A DNA stretch of 64,000 nucleotides from VRUE01 sp963840565 (lineage in GTDB: Bacteria; Actinomycetota; Thermoleophilia; Solirubrobacterales; 70-9): the NCBI GenBank assembly GCA_963840565.1, contig CAWIZH010000005.1, forward strand, positions 11,856 to 75,855, given 5' to 3'. Below are positions 7,588 to 14,834 of this stretch, piece by piece; the first letter of the stretch is position 1, and each line of letters starts with the position of its first letter. The notes below the pieces were generated by a model. It had not been told where the DNA came from. It saw only the letters and a list, made by a program, of their open reading frames with translations, and did no database searches. The position numbers and the translations under genes were made by a program.

Positions 7588-9996
7588 TTAGGGCGCTTCT
7601 GGTGATTCGTACCAATCGATCCAGCCGCCGCAGGCCTTGCTTAGAGGCACGATGCGGTGGGGGCCGGCGGGAACGGCCACCAACTCGCCGAGGTTGGCCT
7701 TGCCGGTGTAGCCGGTCAGGCTCTGCAGCGTGCTTGCCTTTTCGGCGGCAATCGAGAAGCGGATCGGTCTGCCATCGCTGTCAATTTCGCCGGCGGGCCA
7801 GAACTGGCCCTCGTTGGCGAGGCTGATCGTGTTGGGGCGCTGGCCGTCCAGTGCCGCCGGCAGCGACTCGTGCAGGCCCGGCGCCGAGAGGGTGAGGCCG
7901 AAGGGGGAGAAGTACTGCAGCGAGAGCAGCCAGCGCCCGGCCGGCAGCTTCATCGTCTGCGAAGCGGCGTCGCCGGTTTCAAGCGCCGCCGCCGGGCTCC
8001 AGCGTCCCTTGCCGCCGATGACCGCGCCGGGGAAGAGGCCGGCCCGGCCCGGGTTCGAGGTGAGGACGCGGATCTCGGGCGATGCGCAGTCGGCGTGCGC
8101 CGCCGGTTCGGTCCCCTCGAGCAGGACGTGGCGATCCTCGGGCACCGGCCCGGTCCGCTTCCAGAGCACGTAGGAGGGGGTCGCGGCGACCCGCTTGAAG
8201 CCCGGCGGCGCTTCGCTGTTCCAGGCCGCCCGCCCGGTGATCACGTAGGGGAAGCGTTCGAGCGTGCCGTGCGAGAAGGAGTCGAAGTCGATCGGGCTGT
8301 AGGCGTCGCCGGTGTCGAACGGCTTTTCCGGACTGGGGGAGACGTCGGCGTCGGGGAACTCGACCAGCGGCACGTGGGTGTCGGCGCCCTGCAGCTCGTA
8401 GGCCGCGTAACGGTCCTGCCCCGCGTAGAGCACCGGTTCCCCGCGCACGATCGGGATGAAGGCCCGCAGCTCAGACCCGTGCCCGGGCGGCCCGACGGGC
8501 GCATCGCGCAGCACCAACAGGCTCGAGTAGATCGCCCCCCCAACGAACGCGACGGCCAGCACCCCCCAAGCCACCCGCAGCTTCCCCGCCGATGGGCCTG
8601 AAACGTGAGATATAGACACGTTTCCGGCCCGTCGGCGGGCTTTTCGGCCGCCGAGCTCGAAGAGGAGGGGGCGGATCGCCACCAGCATCGCCAGCGGGGC
8701 GGCGATCATCAGCGCCTTGGCCTGGGAGTACTCGCCGCTGCCGGCGACGGCGGCGATGTAGAGGACGGTGCAGGCGGCGAGCGCGAGCGGCACGGCGAGC
8801 TGGCGCCGGCGCAGCCACCAGGCGGCGCCGAGGATGACCGCCAGTGCGGCGATCGCGGTGGCGAGGCCGGTCAGCTGGGCGCCGCCGGCGGCGTTGAGGC
8901 GGTAGCTCGACGCCGGCCAGACACCGAGCGCCTCGACCGGCGAGACCGGGCCGTAGGTATTGGTCCCGGCCACGCGGTTGAAGCCGTGGACGAAGGCGTA
9001 GGGGCCGACCACGGTCAGCACCGCGAGCGCCCCGAGGGCGACGATCGTCAGCGCCACGGCCGGCTGCCGCGCGGTCCGCAGCCATGCTCGCGGTCGCAGC
9101 GCTCGCCGCACCTCCGGCACCGTCGCGCCCCAGAGGACGACGACCGCGACCGGCCAGGCGAGCCCGGCGAAGCTGTAGGAGAAGAAGATCCCGCCCGCCA
9201 GCGCCAGCGGGGGAAGCGCCGTCAACGCGCCCGCCAGCCCGCTTCCGCCCCAGCCGGCGCCGCCCTCGCTCCGCTGCCGATCGAGGTCGTGGAGGTAGAC
9301 GGCGAAGGCGAGGACGAAGAGCGCCTCGCCGGTCTCCTTGAAGGCGCCCTGGGCGAAGTAGGAGGCGCCGAGGTAAGGGATCGCGACCAGCGTCGCGGCA
9401 AGCACCCGGCGCGCCCGGCTGAGATCGCCGAGCGCCGTCATCGCCGTCAGCGCGGTGATGATGCCGATCGCGAAGATCTCGCCGACGAAGGCCTGGCCGA
9501 GGCCGATCCCCGGCAGCGCTGCAACCGCCGCGGCGAGGGCGTGTGGCCCCAGCGGATAGCCGGCTTCCGGCGCCGGCCCGAGGCCGCTGCGCAGCCACTC
9601 CGCCCAGGCCAGGTGCAGGCCGAGGTCGTTGTTGAAGCCGACGCCGATGATGCCCCAGCGACCGCTGACCGCGAACGGGATCGAGAGGATCAGGGCGACG
9701 ACGACGGCTACCGGCAGGCCCTCGCGCAGCAGCGCGCCGTCGCCCCCGCCGCGCCGCGGCTGCCACCAGAGCAGCGCCCCCGCCGCCACGACCAGCGCCA
9801 CCAGTCCCAGGGTCGCGGTGGTCGCGTGCCCCGGCGCCCGGGCGAGGAAGCCGGTGACCGTGAGCACGGCGCCGAAGCCGACGGCAGGCCCCAGCCAGAC
9901 GCGCGAGCCGTCCCCGCCCGCGAGGCCGAGGATGGCGCGTCCCACCAGCAGCGAAGCGGCGCAGATCAGCGCCGCCGAGGCGTAGGTCCCGATCAT
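7588..9996 (-). CDS. Large polytopic membrane protein of unknown function
   Basis: 802 residues. The first ~450 contain about 12 hydrophobic helices. An early loop with FNNDLGLHLAWAEWL and GYPLGPHALAAA resembles the acidic first loop of GT-C glycosyltransferases or related DUF6541-type proteins. The last ~300 residues form a soluble, probably extracytoplasmic domain. Around residues 455-472 the sequence SHVSGPSAG is encoded by a palindromic repeat (8585-8639) inserted in frame in a loop. Glycosyl transfer to a cell-envelope polymer is a possible role, but no catalytic motif is conclusive. Confidence 0.7.
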   Translation of the reverse strand: MIGTYASAALICAASLLVGRAILGLAGGDGSRVWLGPAVGFGAVLTVTGFLARAPGHATTATLGLVALVVAAGALLWWQPRRGGGDGALLREGLPVAVVVALILSIPFAVSGRWGIIGVGFNNDLGLHLAWAEWLRSGLGPAPEAGYPLGPHALAAAVAALPGIGLGQAFVGEIFAIGIITALTAMTALGDLSRARRVLAATLVAIPYLGASYFAQGAFKETGEALFVLAFAVYLHDLDRQRSEGGAGWGGSGLAGALTALPPLALAGGIFFSYSFAGLAWPVAVVVLWGATVPEVRRALRPRAWLRTARQPAVALTIVALGALAVLTVVGPYAFVHGFNRVAGTNTYGPVSPVEALGVWPASSYRLNAAGGAQLTGLATAIAALAVILGAAWWLRRRQLAVPLALAACTVLYIAAVAGSGEYSQAKALMIAAPLAMLVAIRPLLFELGGRKARRRAGNVSISHVSGPSAGKLRVAWGVLAVAFVGGAIYSSLLVLRDAPVGPPGHGSELRAFIPIVRGEPVLYAGQDRYAAYELQGADTHVPLVEFPDADVSPSPEKPFDTGDAYSPIDFDSFSHGTLERFPYVITGRAAWNSEAPPGFKRVAATPSYVLWKRTGPVPEDRHVLLEGTEPAAHADCASPEIRVLTSNPGRAGLFPGAVIGGKGRWSPAAALETGDAASQTMKLPAGRWLLSLQYFSPFGLTLSAPGLHESLPAALDGQRPNTISLANEGQFWPAGEIDSDGRPIRFSIAAEKASTLQSLTGYTGKANLGELVAVPAGPHRIVPLSKACGGWIDWYESPEAP
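8585..8639. repeat. Palindromic repeat copy within a coding region
   Basis: Arms 8585-8607 and 8617-8639 pair over 23 positions with two imperfect pairs around a 9-nt loop. The core GATGGGCCTGAAACGT is identical to the perfect palindrome at 2619-2667. On the minus strand it encodes SHVSGPSAG within the membrane protein and keeps the frame, so the element has been tolerated as a short peptide insertion. Confidence 0.85.
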
Positions 9997-10042
9997 CAGG
10001 GGCGGAAACTATGGCAGCGAGGGGGGAGAGCGCCGCCCCGGC

Positions 10043-10753
10043 TCAATACTTTTCGGCCGCCCGTTCCAGCGCCGGGCGCAGGTTCTCGCCGTGAAGCGGC
10101 TCCTCGTGGCCGGTGCAGACCAGCGCCGGTTCCAGCGCCGCCAGCTTGCGTATCGACTCCTTTGCCTTGGCGTGATCCCAGTTCCAGGCCGGGTGGGGCA
10201 CGCTCGCCTCGCCCTTGGGCAGCGGTCGGCCCATCTTGGTCGAGTCGAGCAGGTAGATGACGTCGCTGACGAGCGCCACCCTGTCACTCTCGCGCCAGAG
10301 GCCGATCAGGCCCGGTGCGTGGCCGGGAAAGTGAAGGACTCGGAAGCCCGCCACCTCGTCGCCCTCCGCGACCGTGCCGGCTATCTGGACCGCGCCGCCG
10401 TCCCAGCGTTTCAGCAGCAGTGGGAAGAGCCAGCGGGCGGGCACCGGCAGCTCGGAGATTTCCATATATGGAGCGATCGCCGCGTCGCTTTCCGCGTCGC
10501 CGACGTCATCGGCGTGGCAGAAGACCGGTGCGCCCATTGCGGGCGCCGTGCCGCGGTGGTCGGCGTGGGCGTGCCCGAGCACGATTCGCTTCAGGCCGCC
10601 CAGCTGCTGCGCTGCCTCACGTGTCTTCTTGACCATCGCCTTGGTGCCGGCGTCGAACTGCACCACGCCGTCGCCGTCCTCGAGGAAGTAGATGTTCATC
10701 GCCTTACGGGCGTCCCCCCGCAGTAGCCAGACCCCGTCAGCGACCTTCTCCAT
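10043..10753 (-). CDS. Metallo-beta-lactamase-fold hydrolase
   Basis: 236 residues with the MBL metal-binding signature HAHADH around residue 84, preceded by the FDAGT strand and followed by further His/Asp ligands (FPGHAPG and CTGHEEPL). This is a general zinc-dependent hydrolase of the glyoxalase II/YcbL type. The substrate is not predictable. It ends 47 nt from the stop of the large membrane protein on the same strand, so co-transcription is possible. The start at ATG 10753 is 15 nt from a divergent small gene. Confidence 0.85.
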   Translation of the reverse strand: MEKVADGVWLLRGDARKAMNIYFLEDGDGVVQFDAGTKAMVKKTREAAQQLGGLKRIVLGHAHADHRGTAPAMGAPVFCHADDVGDAESDAAIAPYMEISELPVPARWLFPLLLKRWDGGAVQIAGTVAEGDEVAGFRVLHFPGHAPGLIGLWRESDRVALVSDVIYLLDSTKMGRPLPKGEASVPHPAWNWDHAKAKESIRKLAALEPALVCTGHEEPLHGENLRPALERAAEKY

Positions 10754-10768
10754 GATGAGATCAGCCTA

Positions 10769-10921
10769 ATGCCAAGCATCTGGAAAGCGGGAATGCTGAT
10801 CCTGATCGTCTGTCTGATCGCCTCGATGGCGATCGCGATCTACCGCCTCGCGACCACGCCGGAGGAAATCCTCGGCGACGGCTTCCGGGGCCTGCCCGTT
10901 CACACCCAGCCGCGGCGTTAG
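10769..10921 (+). CDS. Small single-pass membrane protein (50 aa)
   Basis: Open frame ATG 10769 to TAG 10921. Residues 8-26 form one hydrophobic helix (GMLILIVCLIASMAIAIYR) followed by a short polar tail with LATTPEEILGDGF. It lies 39 nt upstream of the uspA-like gene in the same direction and is divergent from the MBL gene. I do not recognise a family. Codon usage agrees with neighbouring genes. Confidence 0.6.
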   Translation: MPSIWKAGMLILIVCLIASMAIAIYRLATTPEEILGDGFRGLPVHTQPRR

Positions 10922-10960
10922 TATCAGCCTCGTTCAGCGACCGAGTCTCGAGGAGGCGGC

Positions 10961-11404
10961 GTGTTCACTCGCATCGTTGTTGGAACCGACGGGTCCGATA
11001 CCGCCGCCGAGGCGGTCCGGCAGGCTGTCGACTTGGCCAAGCTTGCCGGTGCCCAGCTCAGCATCGTCAGCGCCTACGAGCCGCTGCCAAAACGCCAGGT
11101 GGAGGCGGAGAAGCAGGCTGCTCCGGCCGACGTGCAGTACGAGATCAACCCGCGCGAGGACGTCAACCTCGTGCTCGACGCCGCCGCGGCCTCAGCCCGC
11201 AAAGAGGGAATCGAGGTGCAGACCCACCCGGTCCAGGGCGAACCCGCCGAGGCGATCCTCAGCGTCGCCGAAGAGACCAAGGCCGACCTGATCGTGGTCG
11301 GCAACAAGGGCATGACCGGGGCGCGGCGTTTCCTCCTCGGCAGCGTCCCCAACAACGTTTCCCACCACGCGCCCTGCAGCGTGATCATCGTCCGCACGAC
11401 CTAG
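10961..11404 (+). CDS. Universal stress protein (UspA family)
   Basis: 147-residue single-domain Usp. It has the N-terminal strand IVVGTDGSDTAAEAV and the C-terminal ATP-binding motif G-x2-G-x9-GS (from VGNKGMTGARR to LGSV). Such proteins bind ATP and accumulate under stress or stasis. GTG start with an excellent AGGAGG ribosome binding site at 10951-10956. Its stop overlaps the convergent subtilase stop in the tetranucleotide CTAG. Confidence 0.93.
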   Translation: MFTRIVVGTDGSDTAAEAVRQAVDLAKLAGAQLSIVSAYEPLPKRQVEAEKQAAPADVQYEINPREDVNLVLDAAAASARKEGIEVQTHPVQGEPAEAILSVAEETKADLIVVGNKGMTGARRFLLGSVPNNVSHHAPCSVIIVRTT

Positions 11405-12765
11405 GGCGAAGCTCTTTCCTGCGGTTCGGCGGCGGTGGCTCGCGCCGCGTCGATCAGGCCGGCGCCCTGACGGGTCGACGGCAGGCCGAGGTCGCGGGCG
11501 GTCTCGCGCAGTCGCTGCGTCACCGCCCCGACCTTCCCCTTCTTCTTCGCCTTCGGGTCGATCGTGCCGCTGGCGAGGACCATCGCGGCGAGGCCGGAGA
11601 CGTGAGCGGCCGCCATCGAGGTGCCGACGTAGTCGCTCGGCTCGCCGAAGTGGCGGGCGCTGCCTTCTTTCAGCGTCACCTGGTAGATCGGGTCGGCCAA
11701 GACCGACGGGCAGCTGGGGATCGGGAAGCCCCCTCCCGGCGCGATCACATCGACCCCCGTGCCGGCCAGCGAGTAGCTGCCGAGGCAGCCGCCCTCGGTG
11801 CTGCCGCCGACGCCGATCACGTGCGGGCCGGTGGCGGGCGGGGCGACGCAGGTCTCCGAGCCCAGGTTGCCGATCGAGGCGACCGCGATAACGCCGCGCC
11901 GGTAGGCCTGCCGCAGCGCTTCGTCAACCCCCGGCACTTCCCGGTCGCAGCCGAAGTTGAAGCTCATGTTGATCACGTTGGCGCCGTTGGCCACCGCAAA
12001 GCGGATCCCCTTGGCGATTGCGTCGGCCCGCCCGCGGCCGTGCTTGTCGAGCACCCGCACCGGCATCAGCTTCGCCCGGAAAGCGAGCCCGGTGAGGCCG
12101 ATGCCGTTGTTTGTCTTCTCACCGATCGTGCCGGCGACGTGGGTGCCGTGGCCGTTTTCGTCCAGCGGCAGCTGATCGTCGTCGACGAAGTCGTAGCCCT
12201 TGACGAACTGCCCGGAGCTGAAATCGGGGCTGCGGCGGAAATTCGCCCCCTTGGCGCGGTAGGCAATCCCGGTGTCGAGCACGGCAACCGTGATCCCCTC
12301 GGCTCCCGGGCGCCCGACTTCTTCCAAGTGCTTCCAGGCGCCGACCGCGTCGATGCCGCCGGGCGAAAGCGGCAGCAGCGGCGTCGCCACCCCTTCCCAG
12401 GGCAGGAAGTTCCACTGCTTCAGCACCCAGCCGCCCGGCGGGCCAGGGGGGCCGCTGATCGGGCCCGGATCGTTGGGGATCGTCGCCACCGGTTCTTCGC
12501 TCGTCGTCGAAGCCGTGGCGATGTAGTTCGGCGCCGCGTATTCGACCCGCGGGTTTGCTCGCGCGACCGCCGCGGCCTCGCGCACGCCGACCCGCGGCGG
12601 CAACGCGACCGTGCGCGGCGCGGAGACCCCTTCGAACTTGACCAGGAGCTGATCAGGGGCGAAGCCATGCGCCGGTCCGACGCCGGTCGCCGCGCCGGCC
12701 GGCGCGGGGGTCAGGCAGAGGACAGCGATCAGGGTTGCGGCGACGGTAAGAAGGCGTAGGTTCAT
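11401..12765 (-). CDS. Secreted subtilisin-like serine peptidase (S8)
   Basis: 454 residues. A signal peptide (residues 1-25, MNLRLLTVAATLIAVLCL, cleavage near AGAA) is followed by an inhibitor-I9-like propeptide (FAPDQLLVKFEG to YAAPNYIA) and the catalytic domain. The triad is Asp164 (AVLDTGIAY), His206 (NGHGTHVAGTIG) and Ser383 (GTSMAAAHVSG); Asn300 is the oxyanion residue. Exported general protease, probably self-processing. ATG 12765 was chosen because it gives the signal peptide; the longer open frame upstream is arginine-rich noise. Confidence 0.93.
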   Translation of the reverse strand: MNLRLLTVAATLIAVLCLTPAPAGAATGVGPAHGFAPDQLLVKFEGVSAPRTVALPPRVGVREAAAVARANPRVEYAAPNYIATASTTSEEPVATIPNDPGPISGPPGPPGGWVLKQWNFLPWEGVATPLLPLSPGGIDAVGAWKHLEEVGRPGAEGITVAVLDTGIAYRAKGANFRRSPDFSSGQFVKGYDFVDDDQLPLDENGHGTHVAGTIGEKTNNGIGLTGLAFRAKLMPVRVLDKHGRGRADAIAKGIRFAVANGANVINMSFNFGCDREVPGVDEALRQAYRRGVIAVASIGNLGSETCVAPPATGPHVIGVGGSTEGGCLGSYSLAGTGVDVIAPGGGFPIPSCPSVLADPIYQVTLKEGSARHFGEPSDYVGTSMAAAHVSGLAAMVLASGTIDPKAKKKGKVGAVTQRLRETARDLGLPSTRQGAGLIDAARATAAEPQERASP

Positions 12766-12857
12766 CTCGGTTCTGCGCGCGCAAATCCCTGCATCGGCGA
12801 GCAACTCCCTAACACCGGCCCACCGGCGAAGTTGTAGTGACACATACTCCCGTATGA

Positions 12858-13325
12858 ATGCGCAGCGAGGTCCCCACACCCGCCGACGAGCAGATGATGG
12901 CGCTGGCGATCGAGCGCGCCCGTGAAGCTGAGCGACACGGCGACGTCCCGATCGGCGCCGTGATCGTCCGCGACGGCGAGCCCCTCGCCGCCGCCGGCAA
13001 CGAGCGCGAACTGCGCGCCGACCCCACCGCCCATGCCGAGATTCTCGCGATCCGCGCCGCCGCCGAGGCACTCGGCGGCTGGCGGCTGCCCGGCACTACC
13101 CTCTACGTCACGCTCGAGCCCTGCGCGATGTGCGCCGGCGCGATCGTCCTCGCCCGCATTCCCGTCGTCGTCTTCGGTGCCCCCGACCCCAAGGCCGGCG
13201 CCGCCGGCAGCGTCCTCGACATCCTCGCCGAGCCCGCCCTCAACCATCGCCCCGAGGTCCGCGGCGGCGTGCTCGAGGCCGAGTCCGCGGCGCTGCTGAC
13301 CGGCTTCTTCGCCGCGCGCCGCTGA
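12858..13325 (+). CDS. tadA: tRNA-specific adenosine deaminase
   Basis: Converts A34 to inosine in tRNA-Arg(ACG). The 155-residue deaminase has the zinc and proton-shuttle motif HAEILAI and the second zinc motif PCAMCAGAIVLARI. VPIGAVIV near the N-terminus and DPKAGAAGSVLDIL are typical of TadA rather than cytidine or guanine deaminases. It stands alone, divergent from the subtilase. Confidence 0.92.
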   Translation: MRSEVPTPADEQMMALAIERAREAERHGDVPIGAVIVRDGEPLAAAGNERELRADPTAHAEILAIRAAAEALGGWRLPGTTLYVTLEPCAMCAGAIVLARIPVVVFGAPDPKAGAAGSVLDILAEPALNHRPEVRGGVLEAESAALLTGFFAARR

Positions 13326-13423
13326 TTTCTCACCGCGAGGGGGGAGAACTTGGCGGGGAGACACCCTTAGTGAGTCATGCCGCCAGCCGTAGCAACCCAA
13401 TCAAGTGCCGCACCACCATCCCT

Positions 13424-13436
13424 AAGTGCTACACTT
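13424..13436. promoter_or_regulatory. Short inverted repeat upstream of VapB-like gene
   Basis: AAGTG-CTA-CACTT is a perfect 5-bp inverted repeat ending 6 nt before the antitoxin ATG. It is placed like an autoregulatory operator. The arms are short, so this is a weak call. Confidence 0.35.
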
Positions 13437-13442
13437 CGCCCC

Positions 13443-13697
13443 ATGCCCACCAGCAAGCCCCGCTATACCGTGACCGACACCGGCGAGCTGAGCGAGTTGC
13501 TCGACGCCGCCCAACGACGGTGGCCGGAGCTGACCGATCGCAAGGCGCTCCTGCTGCGCCTCGCAACAACCGGCGGCGAGGCCATTTCCGTTGCCGCGGC
13601 GGAGCGCCGCGCGGCACTTGCGTCCACGGCCGGCGTACTCAGCGGTGTCTATGAGCCCGGCGAGTTGGAGCGGCTGCGGGAAGACTGGCCAACGTGA
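13443..13697 (+). CDS. Putative VapB-type antitoxin
   Basis: 84 residues. Paired with the PIN-domain gene, whose GTG start overlaps its stop (GTGA). The N-terminus (PRYTVTDTGELSELLDAAQR) and mid-helix resemble small ribbon-helix-helix-like antitoxins; the C-terminal VLSGVYEPGELERLREDW is the probable toxin-binding tail. A comparable tail (LGVFDGLYEPGYLAKLR) occurs in the AbrB-type antitoxin at 31834. The family assignment rests mainly on context. Confidence 0.65.
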   Translation: MPTSKPRYTVTDTGELSELLDAAQRRWPELTDRKALLLRLATTGGEAISVAAAERRAALASTAGVLSGVYEPGELERLREDWPT

Positions 13698-14074
13698 TCA
13701 TCCTCGACGCGAGCGTCCTGATCGGGCACCTGGACGGGAACGACCTTCATCACCAGCGAGCCCGCGATCTGCTCGAAGCTAGCGGCGCCGCGCCCCTGGG
13801 CGCGAGCCCGATCAGCCTGGCGGAGACGCTCGTCGCACCGGCGCGAACCGGGCGCCTCGATGCAGCGCGCGATGCCCTGGAGCGGATCGGAGTTGCCGAG
13901 CTGGCCTTCGGCGCTGACGCCCCGGCGCGCCTTGCGCAGCTCCGCGCGGACACAGCCTGCAAGCTGCCCGACTGCTGCGTGCTACTGGCTGCGCAGGACC
14001 ACGAAGGAGTGGTCGCCAGCTTTGACACTGACCTACTCAAGGCGGCCCGAGCCCTCGATCTCGCGGTCGCCTAG
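13694..14074 (+). CDS. PIN-domain ribonuclease, VapC-like toxin
   Basis: 126 residues with the PIN acidic set: Asp in IILDASVLIGHL, Glu in SLAETLVA, and Asp residues in LPDCCVLLAA and SFDTDLL. It would cleave RNA (often tRNA) when the antitoxin is lost. The four-base overlap with the upstream antitoxin gene indicates coupled translation. Confidence 0.83.
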   Translation: MIILDASVLIGHLDGNDLHHQRARDLLEASGAAPLGASPISLAETLVAPARTGRLDAARDALERIGVAELAFGADAPARLAQLRADTACKLPDCCVLLAAQDHEGVVASFDTDLLKAARALDLAVA

Positions 14075-14093
14075 AGATTGCTCGCTGCGGCGC

Positions 14094-14354
14094 ATGCCGA
14101 CGATCAGCCGCTTCTTTGGAATCGCCATCGTCATGTTCTTCGACGATCACGGCTTCCCGCACTTTCATGCCCGCCACGCCGAAGGCGAAGCCAAGGTCAG
14201 AATCGACAACTTGGAGGTCATGGACAGCAACCTCAACCGCCGGCAGCTGCGGTTCGTCCTTGCCTGGGCGGAGCTTCATCAGAGAGAGCTGGAAGAGAAC
14301 TGGCGTCGAGCACGAGCTGGTGAGACACTTCTGGAGGTCGAGCCACTGCAATGA
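14094..14354 (+). CDS. DUF4160 family protein
   Basis: 86 residues with the DUF4160 pattern: MPTISRFFGIAIVMFFDDHG, PHFHARHAEGEAKV, and a C-terminal helical part (RQLRFVLAWAELHQREL). It overlaps a DUF2442 gene by 4 nt; this pairing recurs in bacteria and has toxin-antitoxin-like features, but its biochemical role is not established. ATG 14094 gives the conserved N-terminus. Confidence 0.8.
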   Translation: MPTISRFFGIAIVMFFDDHGFPHFHARHAEGEAKVRIDNLEVMDSNLNRRQLRFVLAWAELHQRELEENWRRARAGETLLEVEPLQ

Positions 14355-14629
14355 ACAGCCTTACTCCCGATATCACCACTGCGAAGGTCGTCCGCCACGG
14401 CGTCCTCCAGCTGACCTTCGCCGATGGCCTGCGCGGCGAGGTCGACGTGCTTGACCGCATGCGTGGCCCCGTCTTTGAGGATGCCCGCACCTCCGCGGGC
14501 TTCGCCAGAGTCGAGGTCGACACGGAGACGGGAACCGTTGTCTGGCCCGGTGGTGCTGACCTAGCCCCGGACACGCTCTACGAGCGCCTTCGATCCGGCG
14601 CTTGGCCAGAATCTCGCGCTGCAGCCTAG
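14351..14629 (+). CDS. DUF2442 family protein
   Basis: 92 residues with the DUF2442 layout: a beta strand LQLTFADGLRGEVDVLDR, then FARVEVDTETGTVVWPGGADLAPDTLYE. The start codon overlaps the DUF4160 stop (ATGA). Function unknown; presumed partner of DUF4160. Confidence 0.8.
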   Translation: MNSLTPDITTAKVVRHGVLQLTFADGLRGEVDVLDRMRGPVFEDARTSAGFARVEVDTETGTVVWPGGADLAPDTLYERLRSGAWPESRAAA

Positions 14630-14664
14630 CGCGCCAGCTTCGACAGACTGCAAGATCCTAAAAG

Positions 14665-14754
14665 CGGAGAGGGTGGGATTCGAACCCACGAGGCGGGTTA
14701 ACCCCGCCCACGCGATTTCCAATCGCGCTCCTTAAGCCGCTCGGACACCTCTCC
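14665..14754 (-). tRNA. tRNA-Ser (GGA)
   Basis: On the minus strand the acceptor stem GGAGAGG/CCTCTCC closes a class II tRNA with a long variable arm. The anticodon stem CGATT-TCGCG region has loop TTGGAAA, giving anticodon GGA. The T-arm has GGTTCGAATCC. The discriminator is G. It lies between the DUF2442 gene and the glycosyltransferase. Confidence 0.95.
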
Positions 14755-14834
14755 GTGGGTCCCGCAAGGGTATTGCTTCCCTCGCCGAGCAGGTGCAACG
14801 CGCTGCGGCCCCCGGAGGTGAACAACGCGTTGCA

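Noticed and set aside
12762..13400. Minus-strand frame of 212 codons across tadA
   Set aside because: It lies opposite the conserved deaminase and its translation is Gly/Ala/Arg low-complexity.
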